A DNA stretch of 64,000 nucleotides from Nymphaea colorata (taxonomy: Eukaryota > Streptophyta > Magnoliopsida > Nymphaeales > Nymphaeaceae). Each line of letters starts with the position of its first letter. The stretch's first letter is position 1. The stretch lies in contig NC_045138.2 in the NCBI RefSeq assembly GCF_008831285.2, positions 27,561,934-27,625,933 of the forward strand. Direction: 5' to 3'. The notes under the pieces are model-generated. The model searched no databases. It was given only the letters and a program-made list of their open reading frames with translations, and was not told the DNA's origin. A program made the translations under genes and the position numbers. This document shows, piece by piece, positions 13,701 through 26,200 of this stretch.

Positions 13701-16700
13701 GCCTGCCTGGGTACATGATCATAAAAATCAATGCTGTCTGATACTTTACCAACTAAAAATCCTGGTAATCCTATTGGCTTATTGCGAGTTGTATTTCTAT
13801 ATTTTTATGGATTCCAATTAGGTGCCTTTTGTGAAGTTGGCAGAAGACCACATTGTAAGATAAACTTTGTTAGGCAGCTTTTACTATTGTAGGTTAATAT
13901 AGTTGAAATGTCAGGATGAAAACTTACTCAGTATTTTGATACGATTGCATTGAATAATGTGATGAAATCAAATTTTGCAATAGTCACGCGGATGGTGTGA
14001 TTGTGTCTAAGACTCTAAATATGGAAACAGCCTAATTGATTCTTTTTGAATTTATGAATTTGCCTTTTTGGCCTTTTCCAAATTTATGTGGAGCGATTCT
14101 AGGTTTTTCTCGTCTAGCAAATCTCTCTGTCTCTCTCTCACTCTCCCTCTCTGTCTATCTCTGTGTGTGTCTCTCTCTCTCTATTTACATACACACATAA
14201 AAACCAAAACCTGCTTGCCAAATGCATCTGCCCGTCTTAAACCATTAATGGCTGGCCTTTTCCCCGATTTCAGTTTCATGACGGAAATGTGTAGGTTTTA
14301 GGGATAAGAAGCCATCAAGGATGCAGTCCTATCTTTTTCTGAGTAATCATGTCGTTAAAAATCTCTGGCATTTATTAGCAGATGGTCTTGTGATCATGCA
14401 GTCCTCAATAATAGGTTGCACACTACAAATTTAGATGATCTGAAGTTCTGGCTTCTATTGTGTAGTTTTTACCTGAATGTGTTACATAAACAATCATCAT
14501 GAGTATTTGTCTATCATGATGGCCATTGCTGTTGTTGCTATTGTCAATTCTTTTGAGCTTGCTTGTTTGATGCTCATAAGGTATATTTACAAATCTTGGT
14601 CTGCTTGTTACTTTCTTTAGAGGATGACTTTTATCTGATCTCTTGCCATTTTTGCGTGCTATTCTTATTTGATCTGGCAAATACTTATCCGCAATTTTGG
14701 TAATTAAAAAACAATATTTTATACTTTTTGAGCAGTGCTTTACTTTTAATCGTCTAATTAGAAGTGCATAATTTACAATTCTTGAACCTATGATAGATTT
14801 GTCACTTTTTCTATTCCAGTGATGGAGAAACCTTTATATCTGCTGATGACTTGCGGATTAATTTGTGGAACCTTGAAATAAGCAACCAGAGTTTTAACAT
14901 AGTCGATGTCAAGCCAGCAAACATGGAAGATCTCACTGGTACGAGCCTTGTCAATTTTATGGGCATGCTTATTACTGTCTTGTTGTCCGTGACTCCATAT
15001 ACTTGTCCTATGTGTTCGAGGAATACCAGAAATTTTTAAAATTAGCTGCTCAAAGCACCATTCACATACACCACAAGAATGTGAGTAATGGACAGAATAT
15101 ATATTCAGTTTTCTATACTCTTATTTGTTGATGACAAAATATTTTGTTGAATGTGCTCATCTGATTATTTTTCACACAGAAGGTAGATTTTGAAAATGAT
15201 AAGGTTTTTTATTTATAAAAAATTGAGCTACTGTAAAATAAAGTTGCTTTAGTAGGGTATTAGAATCATCAGAATTCAGAACCATGAAGTTAAGAAAAGA
15301 TTCATAATCAAGAAGCTGTATTTGGTGACGAGGCAAAATTTGATGCCAATTCCAGCTAGTCGGTTGTTTTTCACCCTGATTTTTTTCTCGTTGCTTCTGA
15401 CTGTGGAATGTTGATGTTACTAATTGTCACAAACATGGGAAAATATCGGCAAGGTTTTTCTCGGCAATTCAAAAATAAAAAATCCTAAAAATAAAAAAAA
15501 TAAAACTATTAATGCAACAAATGCAGAGCTTTCATGTTCTTTCTTGTAAGTGCCTATGTTTGTTCTCAAGGAAAAATCAAATATTGTGACCATAAGTTGC
15601 TTAAACGCTCCAAGTAATGAGTCCTGTATTTATTTAATTTGGTAACCATTTGAGTGTTGGAACTTGGAAGTGATTTAATTGTTATTTTTTATTATTTCTA
15701 ATGCAATCCTGCATGTTGTAGGTAACATCTGTTTGTTATTTTTGTTTTGTGAAATTCAGGTTCTTTCATAGAGAGTACTTTTTTCCTCGTTTTTTTTTTT
15801 TTTTTTTTTGTATTTTCTGAATTTTTTAACTTTTTGGTGAATTTTTAAAATTTAGAAGTTAAATTTGCAATGTTTTACAACATTCTACATTAAGTATCTA
15901 ACTTTGGGCCCAACACATAGGAGTTGTGTTACACGTTTTGCAACATTACTCCAATTAGCCAACTGTCAAGATGGAAGGGCATAATAATAGCATGCTTAAA
16001 TGCCCTTCGTAAAGAAATGAATCTATGGCTTTGTAGTCAATATTAACCTCAAAAGTCTCTTTGGTTTATGTCATCTGTTAGTATGAGGAATATCCTCTCC
16101 TCCCTTACTGCAAAGTTTTGTCTGATGGTTTTCATTTGTGCCATACTGTTTCAATGCTTATATATCCATGTTTGGGTTAGACTAGTAATGGAAAATATGT
16201 GTTTGTGTTTAAGCACTTTTGCTGAATAATCATTAATCTCACAACTCACATTGGTTGGTATTTTACAGAGGTAATTACTTCTGCTGAGTTTCATCCTATC
16301 CATTGCAATACATTAGCATACAGCAGCTCAAAAGGTTCAATTCGTCTCATTGACTTGCGACAATCAGCTTTATGTGATACTCATGCAAAATTGTAAGCTT
16401 TTCCGTGGCAGTTATATATTGTCTCTTAGTTGTCTTGGTTTTCATTACCTGTCCTCCAGTTATAAATTGTGTCCCTACAATCGGGTGACTTGTTGACGAT
16501 AGATCTTATCCATCTTCCCAGGTTTGAGGAGCATGAGGCTCCTAGTTCAAGGTCCTTTTTCACTGAAATTATTGCTTCCATATCAGACATTAAGTTTGCC
16601 AAGGATGGGAGATACATTCTTAGTCGTGACTATATGACTCTCAAGGTACTTGGTTCCACGTTCCTTTTTCTCCATCGTTTTAGTATATGCATAATAATAA

Positions 16701-18357
16701 TAACAGTACCATCTTGTGTGATGAAATTTTAGTTTATCTTATGTTATAGTGTTAAGGAATTTTGTAGTTAGAAAAGAGAGAGTCTAATAGGTTTTATGAT
16801 GAATTAAATAATCTTCATCTTCACTTATATTTTTACTGGGCAAATATTTGCCAATGTGGAATAGAAAGATGAATGTTGAAGGAAGCTAAGTGTACAAGAG
16901 TATACCATTTTGGGTGACAAAAGCTGTGTTGGCATGTGGGTCTAGGATACTGGTACTTACACTGTACTGAATACTCATGGTTCTTACCTTATCCTGGATC
17001 AGATACAGACCTGATCCATCTTGAAGGCATTCTTAGCTCTAACTTTGTTATTATTATAGATCATGCGTATTTTTTTGGCATCTTCAGTTACAAAGGATTA
17101 TGCATGAATTTGTAAACTATTATCTGTACATGCTCCTGCACTTGTAGTCTCAACAATGTGACTTAGAAAGTTAGACAGGAAAAGGGAGCCAATGGCCAAA
17201 AAGTAATTTGGATCCATTTATCATGTTTAAGCAAATTGAAAATTATTTTGATTAGAATCAGTACGTGGTCTGTCTCATTGGCAGCTAGCAGATGCTTTAT
17301 ATTGAAATGTTGTTGGCAAAATTTCAGATTAGTGATAGATAAGTTTATTATAAATCATTGCCCTGCTCCTGCGTCTCCTGATTTGCGTAATATGATAAAC
17401 ATCTCGTCATCTCTTTTTCAGTAAAAATCTGGATTGGTTGTTTTGAGTGTCTTCTTTCTTTTGAAGCTTCTGAATTTGACTTCATTTATGCATGTATATT
17501 AATTGCAAGCATATTTTAATAAATAAAATAGATTGGATTTAGTCCCTCTCAATGGGGATCTACAAGTTCTTGTATCTGTGATTGTTAAAGCGGGAATTTG
17601 CAAAGATTTATGAATGTGTTCACGTTTGAAATCTTTCCTCCTTGTGGATAGTCTGCAACTAGTTTAGCACATTCATAAAAAATAGTGTATCACTTAATGA
17701 TATTTTTGTGATCGGATACCTTTTCCCCACTTTATTATGCTTACATCTGCTGGTTTTGTGACTGATAGCTTTGGGACATAAACATGGATTCTGGGCCCGT
17801 GTCTACTTTCCAAGTTCACGAATATCTTAGACCAAGGGTATCTCCTTGCTTTTCATCTAAAATATTTTCATGCTTGTCAAGAAGCTGATGTTTTGGAAAT
17901 GATGTTTTTGCAGCTATGTGATTTATATGAAAATGATGCAATTTTTGATAAATTTGAATGTTGTCTGAGTGGAGATGGGCTTCGGGTAGCCACAGGTTCT
18001 TACAGGTTTGTATTTGATGGCAAAATTATCGAAATCTTCTATTTTAAGCTACAACCATTTTATTTTATGGCCCTGACTGTGTGCATGGTCTTAGCAATTT
18101 GTTTCGGGTGTTTGGTTGTGTTCCTGGGAGCAATGAAGCAACTACTTTGGAAGCTAGCAAAAATCCTATGAGGTATTATCCTCTATAGCATTTCATATTA
18201 ATGAACTGTTAATGCTGCTTCTTGTTCTTATCCCATGTTTTATTTACCTGAAATAACTGTCGAGTTGCATTTTGTTTTTTTGATTTGGTAATTCTTGCTT
18301 GACATTTGCGTATCTATTTTCAGCTTTACTTATGTCACATGGGTGCAGGGATGTGAC

Positions 18358-18395
<38 letters not shown>

Positions 18396-19633
18396 TCACC
18401 TGAGTGCCTGAGATGGGGAAGATGCAAACCGCTTTTCAACCATTGGGGAGGATGAAGAGGGTCTAACTTTGGCCTTCTTTTGATTTTGTCCCTTTTATTA
18501 TGAGTAAATTAATTTAAGTTAACCCTAAAGCAAGACATAAATGGACTCTGTCAAAGTTGACAGGATCGACAGGGTAACTCTTGCCATGGGTGTGGGGCTG
18601 AACCCATACGGCTTGACAGTGTCCATAGTGAGTCCAAACCCACATAGTGGAGCCCATGTGTCATAAGTAGAGAAAGAACATGGTAATTCTCTGCCTTAGG
18701 ATTGGTTAACCCTAAGAAGAGAAAGAGGCTTAAATTTAGTCTCATTTTGTGATATGTGTGTCTGTTGTAGTAATGATAACTAGTTTAATTTTACCTGTCT
18801 TTGGATTCTCAATGATTTTGATAGTGGGAGAAATTTTCGGTAGTTTATGTTAGCTATACATTTTACTTCCACGAGCTGCTGCTTCAGACACCTTGTGGAT
18901 GGTGGTGCATGTTTGTGGATTTTGGATGCCATAAGGTGTTTGGAAAGAGCATTATGTTAGGAAGTTTGGAAAAAATGTCTCTTTCTAGATCTGACAGTTA
19001 AACAGTAGACATAATTGTGCAATGTTCTCTGAAGAAAGAACGTAGTGTTCTTGGAACGTGTTCGGAAGACACAATATTCTTTATATCAAATGCTTTTTAT
19101 AAATCACGGTGCAGAGTGTAAGCATGCACAGAAAGCATAGTTATGGTTGATTTACATTGAACATCAAGAATAACACAATTATAAAGTGATAGATACATAT
19201 GTAATCAGAAATATCTGGAGTTTTTATTGTGCTTTACTGTTGGTCTTGGCCATGATTTTAGTTTGATGTTTGCGTTCACTCATATTGACTGCTTTCTTAC
19301 AGGAGACAAGTGGTGACCCCTGCAAGGTCCTCCAGATCACTGAGCAGCTTAACACGAGTTGTTAGACGTGGTAAGCATCGTGCTGTCATGATATTGTCCT
19401 GTCTTGTTGCTTGATGCTTGCCATCTTGTGTGCAGAAATTTCCTTGTTCTACTTGTGAATTTCATTTTCCCTTACGAAGATATGAATCTGTAACAGGTAG
19501 TGAGAGCCCAGGTGTCGATGCAAATGGAGGTGCCTTTGATTTCACAACAAAGTTGCTACACCTAGCATGGCACCCATCAGAGAATTCAATTGCATGTGCA
19601 GCTGCAAACAGCCTCTACATGTATTATGCATAA
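8251..19633 (+). CDS. PP2A-B55: Protein phosphatase 2A 55-kDa regulatory subunit B (B55), 14 exons, complete
   Basis: This encodes the WD40 beta-propeller B55 subunit that docks on the PP2A A/C core and selects phosphoserine/threonine substrates in cytosol and nucleus. Exons: 8251-8359, 11362-11465, 11581-11676, 11757-11876, 12468-12680 (or 12677), 12974-13065, 14820-14938, 16269-16392, 16522-16645, 17769-17837, 17914-18005, 18095-18172, 19303-19370, 19497-19633. The phases close exactly, giving about 514 residues, the usual plant length. Family hallmarks, in order, are [131 protein letters not shown] and the C-terminal [10 protein letters not shown]. The first ATG is chosen because the family N-terminus follows directly. 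The first intron is 3 kb. The exon 5 donor is ambiguous by one codon (gtagtt or gttgta). Confidence 0.96.
10654..10710. repeat. TA/TG microsatellite in B55 intron 1
   Basis: A compound tract of TA and TG dinucleotides, low complexity. The open frames across it on both strands are artefacts of the repeat. Confidence 0.9.
18361..18392. repeat. (TA)n microsatellite in B55 intron 12
   Basis: A 32-bp pure TA dinucleotide run within the 1.1-kb intron between the exons ending at 18172 and starting at 19303. Confidence 0.95.
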
Positions 19634-20150
19634 TAGCAGCCTCCACATACCTGCTGATTGGCCAGTTCTTGGAGGTGATTAGTTGAGGTGATTGTGTTTC
19701 AACTGAAGAAAATGGGCCCAAGTGCCTCCGAGCCTCTCTGTAGCATTTCACTGAATGGGGCTCACAGGATGCAGTGCGGATTGATGAGGAAGTAAAGTAT
19801 GTCCTTTTCTTTTTTGTTTCAGAGCAAGTTGCTCAATTCTATTTCTTTGTAGAAAAGATTTGAGGTCTTTTCTGACTCTTAGCTCTACAACAACCAAAGG
19901 AAGTCTCTCACTACCCAAAATTCTGGACGCCACAGGGAATCTGACAATGCCTTTGCTGTGTGGCCTGTGAGGCCCCTGGGGCTTGTATTTGTTGGACTAA
20001 CGCTTGGGCACATGGGAAGTTATATCACGAATCATTCTTGTGCATTTTCTATGCTGATCTTCTGATTTTATTCCTCGGATAATGAGAATTCTTGACGTGT
20101 TAGTTTAATATATTGTATGAATCCCATGTTTTTAATTATCAACTTTGTGG
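19634..20150 (+). other. Probable 3' UTR of PP2A B55 gene
   Basis: Sequence directly after the TAA stop. Plant polyadenylation signals are loose, so the exact end is not readable. An AT-rich segment near 20050-20120 is the likeliest cleavage region. Confidence 0.4.
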
Positions 20151-20340
20151 TGTTGATCAGGGAAGCAAGTGGGTTTAGTTTACCTTTCTATATATATCTC
20201 CAGGTGATGGGCTGCCAATCTCAAACCGTGGCAGATGTGTATTTAGCTGTCCGCCTCCTGGATTGTATGCTTATTTGTTTAAACAAATGCAAAGTTCAAT
20301 TTGTCTATTGTTTACAACCATGTATTAATCCACTACTCTC

Positions 20341-20342
20341 CG

Positions 20343-20380
<38 letters not shown>

Positions 20381-20383
20381 TCT
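20341..20383. repeat. (CT)n microsatellite
   Basis: CT dinucleotide tract with single-base interruptions, between the two genes. Confidence 0.95.
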
Positions 20384-22287
20384 GCCCTGGTCCCTGAACC
20401 CCTCAGCGATGGGCACAGGCCGACATTGGCCACACGGCACGTTGATTAAAATGGCAATTCTTTGCAAGTATCTAAGATCAAGTCCCCTTTTTAATTTACG
20501 CGGTCATTGGCTTTGCCTTTAACTTGCTGAACGGCTGAGGAACATTTTGACAATAGCCATCTAAAGAGGAAAAGAGAGATGGAGAAAATAAACCAATTTT
20601 CTGGTTTTATATCCACAGGCAAGAAGTTTTGCATCATATGTAAGCGCCGACTCCGCCCTCCTTTCTCGATCCCTGGGTTTATGAGTTGTTCAACTCTCAA
20701 GCATTTAATGAGAATCACCGATTCACCGGTGATATTCCTCAGCATGTGTTGACCGTAATGTTTTCTATTTGCCTTTCTTTCTGAATTGTGGTTGATGAGC
20801 TTCAGGAACAAGCCTTCTAATAGGCTTCCCAATCACGAGGTAAAACCCCCCGGTGAGGCCCGGCAACTGTGCCTTGTGAGGACAACAACCATGGAAATGG
20901 TCAGGTTCTAAAGCGGCAGCATCGGTGCTTGGTTGGGGGATAGAAATTACAGAAGACGATCTATCGAAGAGTCTTTTATCGTTACTCAGACAAGGCTTGT
21001 GGTTTCATGTTTCCAAATTTACAAGCAAGAAATTCCCTTCTATAAGAAACCAAGCATGTAGTTTCCTTATGTTTTCTGGAATGTGGACTTAATTTGGGTC
21101 TGTGTTCATCGAGCTTTCAGGTGGGCGAGAGACATGATCTAGTTTGTCGTAGACGCCTTTGTCTCCTTGGGTGCGGCCGGAATTATAAGTGCAGCCTTGT
21201 TCCAAGTCTACTTTCAAGCTGTGGCTGAGAGCTGTCTCCATTTTTAGACTTTGTTGCTTGATCTCAACCCAACATGTGAAACAACTGCCTTTGATCATTT
21301 GTTTTGCTGTCTGGTCTGGCCTAACCCAATTTAAGCCTTTCCCGAATGAAACTAGGACCTAAACCGTTTTGGAAGTAATGGTGAACTGTTAAATTGGCTA
21401 CCAAGAAAGATTCAAAATTTTCATCCAGCATACGTCCTCAATGTCACCTGGAATGGTCGCAGATGTCCTTCACTTTTTTTTTTTTTTTGGTGAATGAAGA
21501 TTTTTAATATCTCTGGAAAAACTTGTATGGGAAAACTTTTGAACACTTACTTATACTTGAATTTAATAAAAAAGCTGTTGGTAATCATCACCATCATCTT
21601 CGTGTTAATAAATATACAGTGAGATTAACGATATAAAATTGATGCAGCTAAGGATGTAATTCCACATGATATGCAAACCAACCACGTACAGTTGCCAGGG
21701 TGCAGTGTGGGGCGACAGTGATACCTTCATCCAATCCAGACTTGTAAAGACTTGGTTTATGAAATCAAGTTTTTTAATGAACTTTAAAAACTTGGTTTCT
21801 TTATATGGGTGGTACATCTAAAGCTTGGTTTTGAGTAACTTGAGGGTGTCAGGTTTTCATTAACTTTTACAAAACCATGTTTCGTCAAAACTCTTTAAAC
21901 ACAATTTCTGATGACACTTAAACACTTCAAAAACCATTTTTTAAAGGGTAAAACAAACCAGCTGCAAGCAAAAATCTTAGGGAAGTGGAGGCGACAGTGC
22001 TGGAGGATGTCATTCTTAATTGTCTGCTAGAATATGTAGCGCTTCATGAACAAATGTTTCCATGGTAGTATTGAACCCCCGGTAAGCAGGTTTAAAAGAG
22101 AGGTTTGACGGAGCTACATGGAAAACTTTTCCTATGTCAAGCGGCCTCCTGAGACAAAAATTAAACTGAGAATTTGGATGAAAACTGAGTTATACTGTGA
22201 AGACACCATCAGTTCAGGTAAAAATGGCTGGTTAATCAACATTGTTAGAGCCCATACCAGGCATGAACCGAAAATTGCTGGAGCTAT

Positions 22288-22623
22288 GTGGGTAATGGGC
22301 AAGTGGGTCGTGTGGTGGCTGTCAAGGATCGTGAAATGATACACGAAGGAGAAATGAAAGTTTTGGAGCGCATTCTCAGATTCCATAAAAAATATAGTGG
22401 CAATTATGCTATCATTTCTCCTATCAAAGATTGGGTGAGGAAAATTAGTAAGAGATTGGAAGAGCAACGTTCAAATGCAGGTTTGAGCAGGTGTTTTGAT
22501 CAATTTCAGGTAAGAATTTATGTGGAGCAGGATGCTGCTACAAGGATCATGCCGACCTTGATGACTATTTTTCTACTTAAATATGAGCTTGTAGGCTATG
22601 TTTTATTAACAATTTTTTGGTGA
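22288..22623 (+). other. Unassigned open reading stretch, possible gene fragment
   Basis: An open frame of 111 codons with a rather polar, charged first half (for example KDREMIHEGEMKVLERIL and KDWVRKISKRLEEQ) that looks more protein-like than the surrounding DNA. A possible splice donor (ttcag/gtaaga) sits at about 22509. I recognise no family, promoter or partner exons. It may be a decayed gene or transposon fragment, or chance. Confidence 0.2.
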
Positions 22624-23004
22624 AGGGCTAGGCCAATTTTTTTGTGTATTGTTAAAGTCTGTTTTTGAACTTTTCCTGAAATAAATGTAAGGGCCTAACC
22701 TCCAACAAGCTCTTTACTTCAAAGGCAAAACAAAAATTTACTTCCAAAACGAAAACCAGTTTTTGGGATGTCATCCTGACACCCCTTAAATTGTTCGGGC
22801 TAAAAAACTGTTAGATGCAAGTTCATGAGGCCGGACCGTGGATGGTTAGGTCCGCCGCCGACTTCTGACTGTGCAGCCGCAACCCTTGTCACGGAGTTTG
22901 GATCCCACGAGCTCTACGCCTGCGGTACTTGTCCGCAGGCTGTAGATTCTGAGAATCTGACCGCACGCTTTGGCTCGTACATCAACAGCAGGAAGAGCGA
23001 ACGA

Positions 23005-23030
23005 GCGAGAGAGAGAGAGAGAGAGAGAGT
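23005..23030. repeat. (GA)n tract just upstream of prolidase start
   Basis: A GA dinucleotide run ending only a few bases before the start codon at 23034, so it probably lies in the 5' leader. GA/CT leaders are common in plant genes. Confidence 0.85.
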
Positions 23031-23033
23031 CCC

Positions 23034-23190
23034 ATGGCGGGAGACTACGTTGGGCGGCCTCCTCCCGCGCCTCCGGAGGTGGCGATGGAGCTCCACGCCT
23101 TAAACAGAGCCAAGGTCGTGAGGTCGATCAGGCAGCAGCTTGCCTCTCTCTCACGGCCGCTCCACGGTTTCATTTTCCTCCAAGTCAGTA

Positions 23191-23223
<33 letters not shown>

Positions 23224-23235
23224 CCCCTCTCTCTC

Positions 23236-23266
<31 letters not shown>

Positions 23267-26200
23267 GCTCTGTCTTTGTCTCTGTCTCTGTCTCTCTCCC
23301 CTCTGTGTTTGTGTTCTTTGTTGCTAACTCCGCCTTTTCTGACGACCCAATTTCTGACTTGTAGGGTGGAGAGGAGCAAACGCGTTATTGCACCGATCAC
23401 CTTATCCTCTTCAGGTACGAAACTGAAACTTCTTTGGTTCATGTTGGTAACTGTCTCCCTTGTTTTTTAGTTCTCAATTGTTTGCTTTCCTTATTTTTGT
23501 TAATCCACAACTGGCTATTGGAAAAAGGTACATGCGATTCTTATTATATTTGGGTTTATGTTTGATTTGATCGTGGCTACCCATATCCTTCGCTTGTTTT
23601 TATTTCCTATTGGCTTGATTTTTTATCTTTATTTCTGTTTCGCGCTAAGCATGCTAACGTACCGAAGAAGATTTTGAAGGTATAATGGTTATTGGTTCTT
23701 CCTTCAGGGTTCACGCTTGATCCTTTTTTTTTTTCTGGATTCAAGAAACATTTAATTGCATTCTTTGATTACACTGCTTTCTTAGTGTGGATGGATTCGT
23801 TACATGATAGCACTTTTCTTTTAGGATACGATGAGATAGTGTTCAAACATGATATGCTTCGATGTTCAAACATGACATTCTGCGGTAACCATTGAAGAAA
23901 TATGTTGATCTAAGGTTGTAGATTGAGAAAACGTGTCCCTTAAGTTTATGTCCTGATCAGGGAAGGAAACAAAGTGCAGTTACACGGTACACCGTCTGTT
24001 GCTAAGACGGTTTTGTATTTTCTCTGGCTAATGGGCAGGAGGCTCTACAACCTGAACTTATGGTTCCAACTGTATGAGAGATAATTAGTGCATGTTAGGA
24101 ATGTGAACGTCCCAAGTTGCTCCTATGATCCACGTGTAGGTACTGGGCTTATGCATGCTGTATTGGGATAGAGAAGTCTTGCTTATTGTGGCAAACATTT
24201 TGTTATGCCTTAGCCTTTTTATACGTTAGTGCCTTAAGTTTTCATAAGTAAATTAATATACAAAAGAAAAACTCAATAATCAAGATATTTTAAATGAATC
24301 TTGTTACACAAACATAAATATGGTCATCAGTAAGTCTTATGATAGTATCATTAATGATAAAAAAAAAGAACAGCCTGTACAAATTTCAGCCATAATAGTA
24401 TGAAAGCAACAGATAACCTTCAATAAATTTATTTTGACAGCAATATGGTCTTCAGTTAAATATTATATTTTTTTCTCCTACCTGGTTTTCCATTTTTGTC
24501 TTTCTTCCCCAGAACTGCATCTACTTGGTCTAGTACTGATAGCTAGTCATATTTTCATTTCACAGGCAAGAGAGTTATTTCGCATATCTGTTTGGAGTGA
24601 GGGAACCAGGTTTCTATGGGGCTATTGTGAGTTTGTGACATACATTTTTTTGAGATCAGTGTTTCTCTTGAGTTGTAGACTTTGGATGTTCAGTTAATTT
24701 ATCTTGGACTCCTTATTAACTGCATCATTCAGAAAAATTATATGTTTTGAACGACAAATAACTTGTTAGAGTCTTGTCAGCTCTCTTTTAAATAATTCTT
24801 TGAAATAAATTTTCCATCTGCAGATATTCTTCATGTTTCTCTTCTTTTTTGTCAATTGGTATATAATGAACCTGCTCTATGTATGAGTTCTCTAGATTGT
24901 GTAGCGGTGACCTTCATGAGTTCCATGGCTTCTCAGATTTTGGTGCTAGTGTTTGCTTTCCAGGTCTGAATTTTTAGAATCTTGGTTTATAAAAAATTTC
25001 CTAAGAAGACTGAGAATAAGATGACCGTACAAAAGAATACATGGTAATCATGGGTTCTACAATATGATTTTAACACCTTGCTAGAAAATTAGTGATAAGC
25101 AGGAATTATGCAAGCAGCAACTAAATGCAAGTCTACCCGGTTAAGTATTCAGACAGATGTGAATGAATCAACATAATTTTGCTCTTAAACATACGGGGTG
25201 TATCGTAAGATACATGGTGTATCTGCTCCTCACTGAAAATTAGTTGTTACCAGAGGCAGAGCTAAAATTTTTTCTTAAGGGGGGACACTATGTATTTTCA
25301 AACATTTTCACTGGGGCTGAGTGAAATTTTTGTAAATTTTCAAACCTGAAGGGGGACCGTGGCCCCTGCAGCCCCCCCTTGGCTTGTCCCTGGCTGTTAG
25401 CATAGACTCCATGGTTGCTTTTCCCATTTAAGATAGATATGGTAGATCATGTTACTGGGATGCCAACAAGAAAGAGTTTATTTTCTTAATGTTGCATTTC
25501 GTTTCCTTTTTCTCATTTACTCAGGATGAACTTTTCTTGTCCAGCTTACTGTTACTTGATGTCTTCCTTGATCCTTCTAATGAAAGTTTTCCTTATTTAA
25601 AGATTAAAAGGCATTGCCTAGTCAAGTCAAAACAGCCATTTTACAATAACTAGGCTAGATTCCACAATAATCCCAAGGTGCATCCCACGAGACGATTAAG
25701 CATAAAAGAAACTGTTTCTCTCTGTCTCTCTCTCTGACCTCAAAAGGAAGCCTGGACCTGAACCTGTCCTGGAAGCAATATCAAAAACTCTCCAATGTAA
25801 CGAATTGTCCCTAAGTTATATACCTAGGCTTCAGCTTGTTTAGAAACTTACATCCATAAAAATGAAAATATGAACGCCCTATGGCAACCATATCTAACTC
25901 ATTGCATTTTGTTTACAAAAGTAATTTAATAACATAGTTACTTTTTCTTATTGTATCTGCTGAATCCATTGAATTGACTATGTAAGCAATGTTTTCTGTG
26001 CTGTCAAAGGATATATCCAATGGGAAATCAATTCTTTTTGCCCCAAGATTAGACCCTGATTATGCCGTTTGGATGGGGCCCATAAAGCCATTATCCTATT
26101 TCAAGGTGAGTCATTTGTTTTTTTGCATTATCCTTTTTTTCTTCTGATGACAATGCAAACCATGAAATAGTTTGGATGTGTCAAGCCTGTGGACCCAGGA

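Larger units (their letters stand above)
20151..22800. other. Intergenic region between PP2A B55 and prolidase
   Basis: It contains a CT microsatellite (20341-20383) and an unassigned open stretch at 22288-22623. No recognisable gene. The part near 21780-21960 has repeated aaaacttggttt-like words but no clear repeat structure. Confidence 0.5.

Noticed and set aside
14068-14301. Ser/Leu-rich open frame
   Set aside because: It comes from a CT-rich tract inside B55 intron 6.
23140-23470. Several overlapping Ser/Leu/Cys-rich frames
   Set aside because: Shadows of the CT/CTGT repeat in prolidase intron 1.
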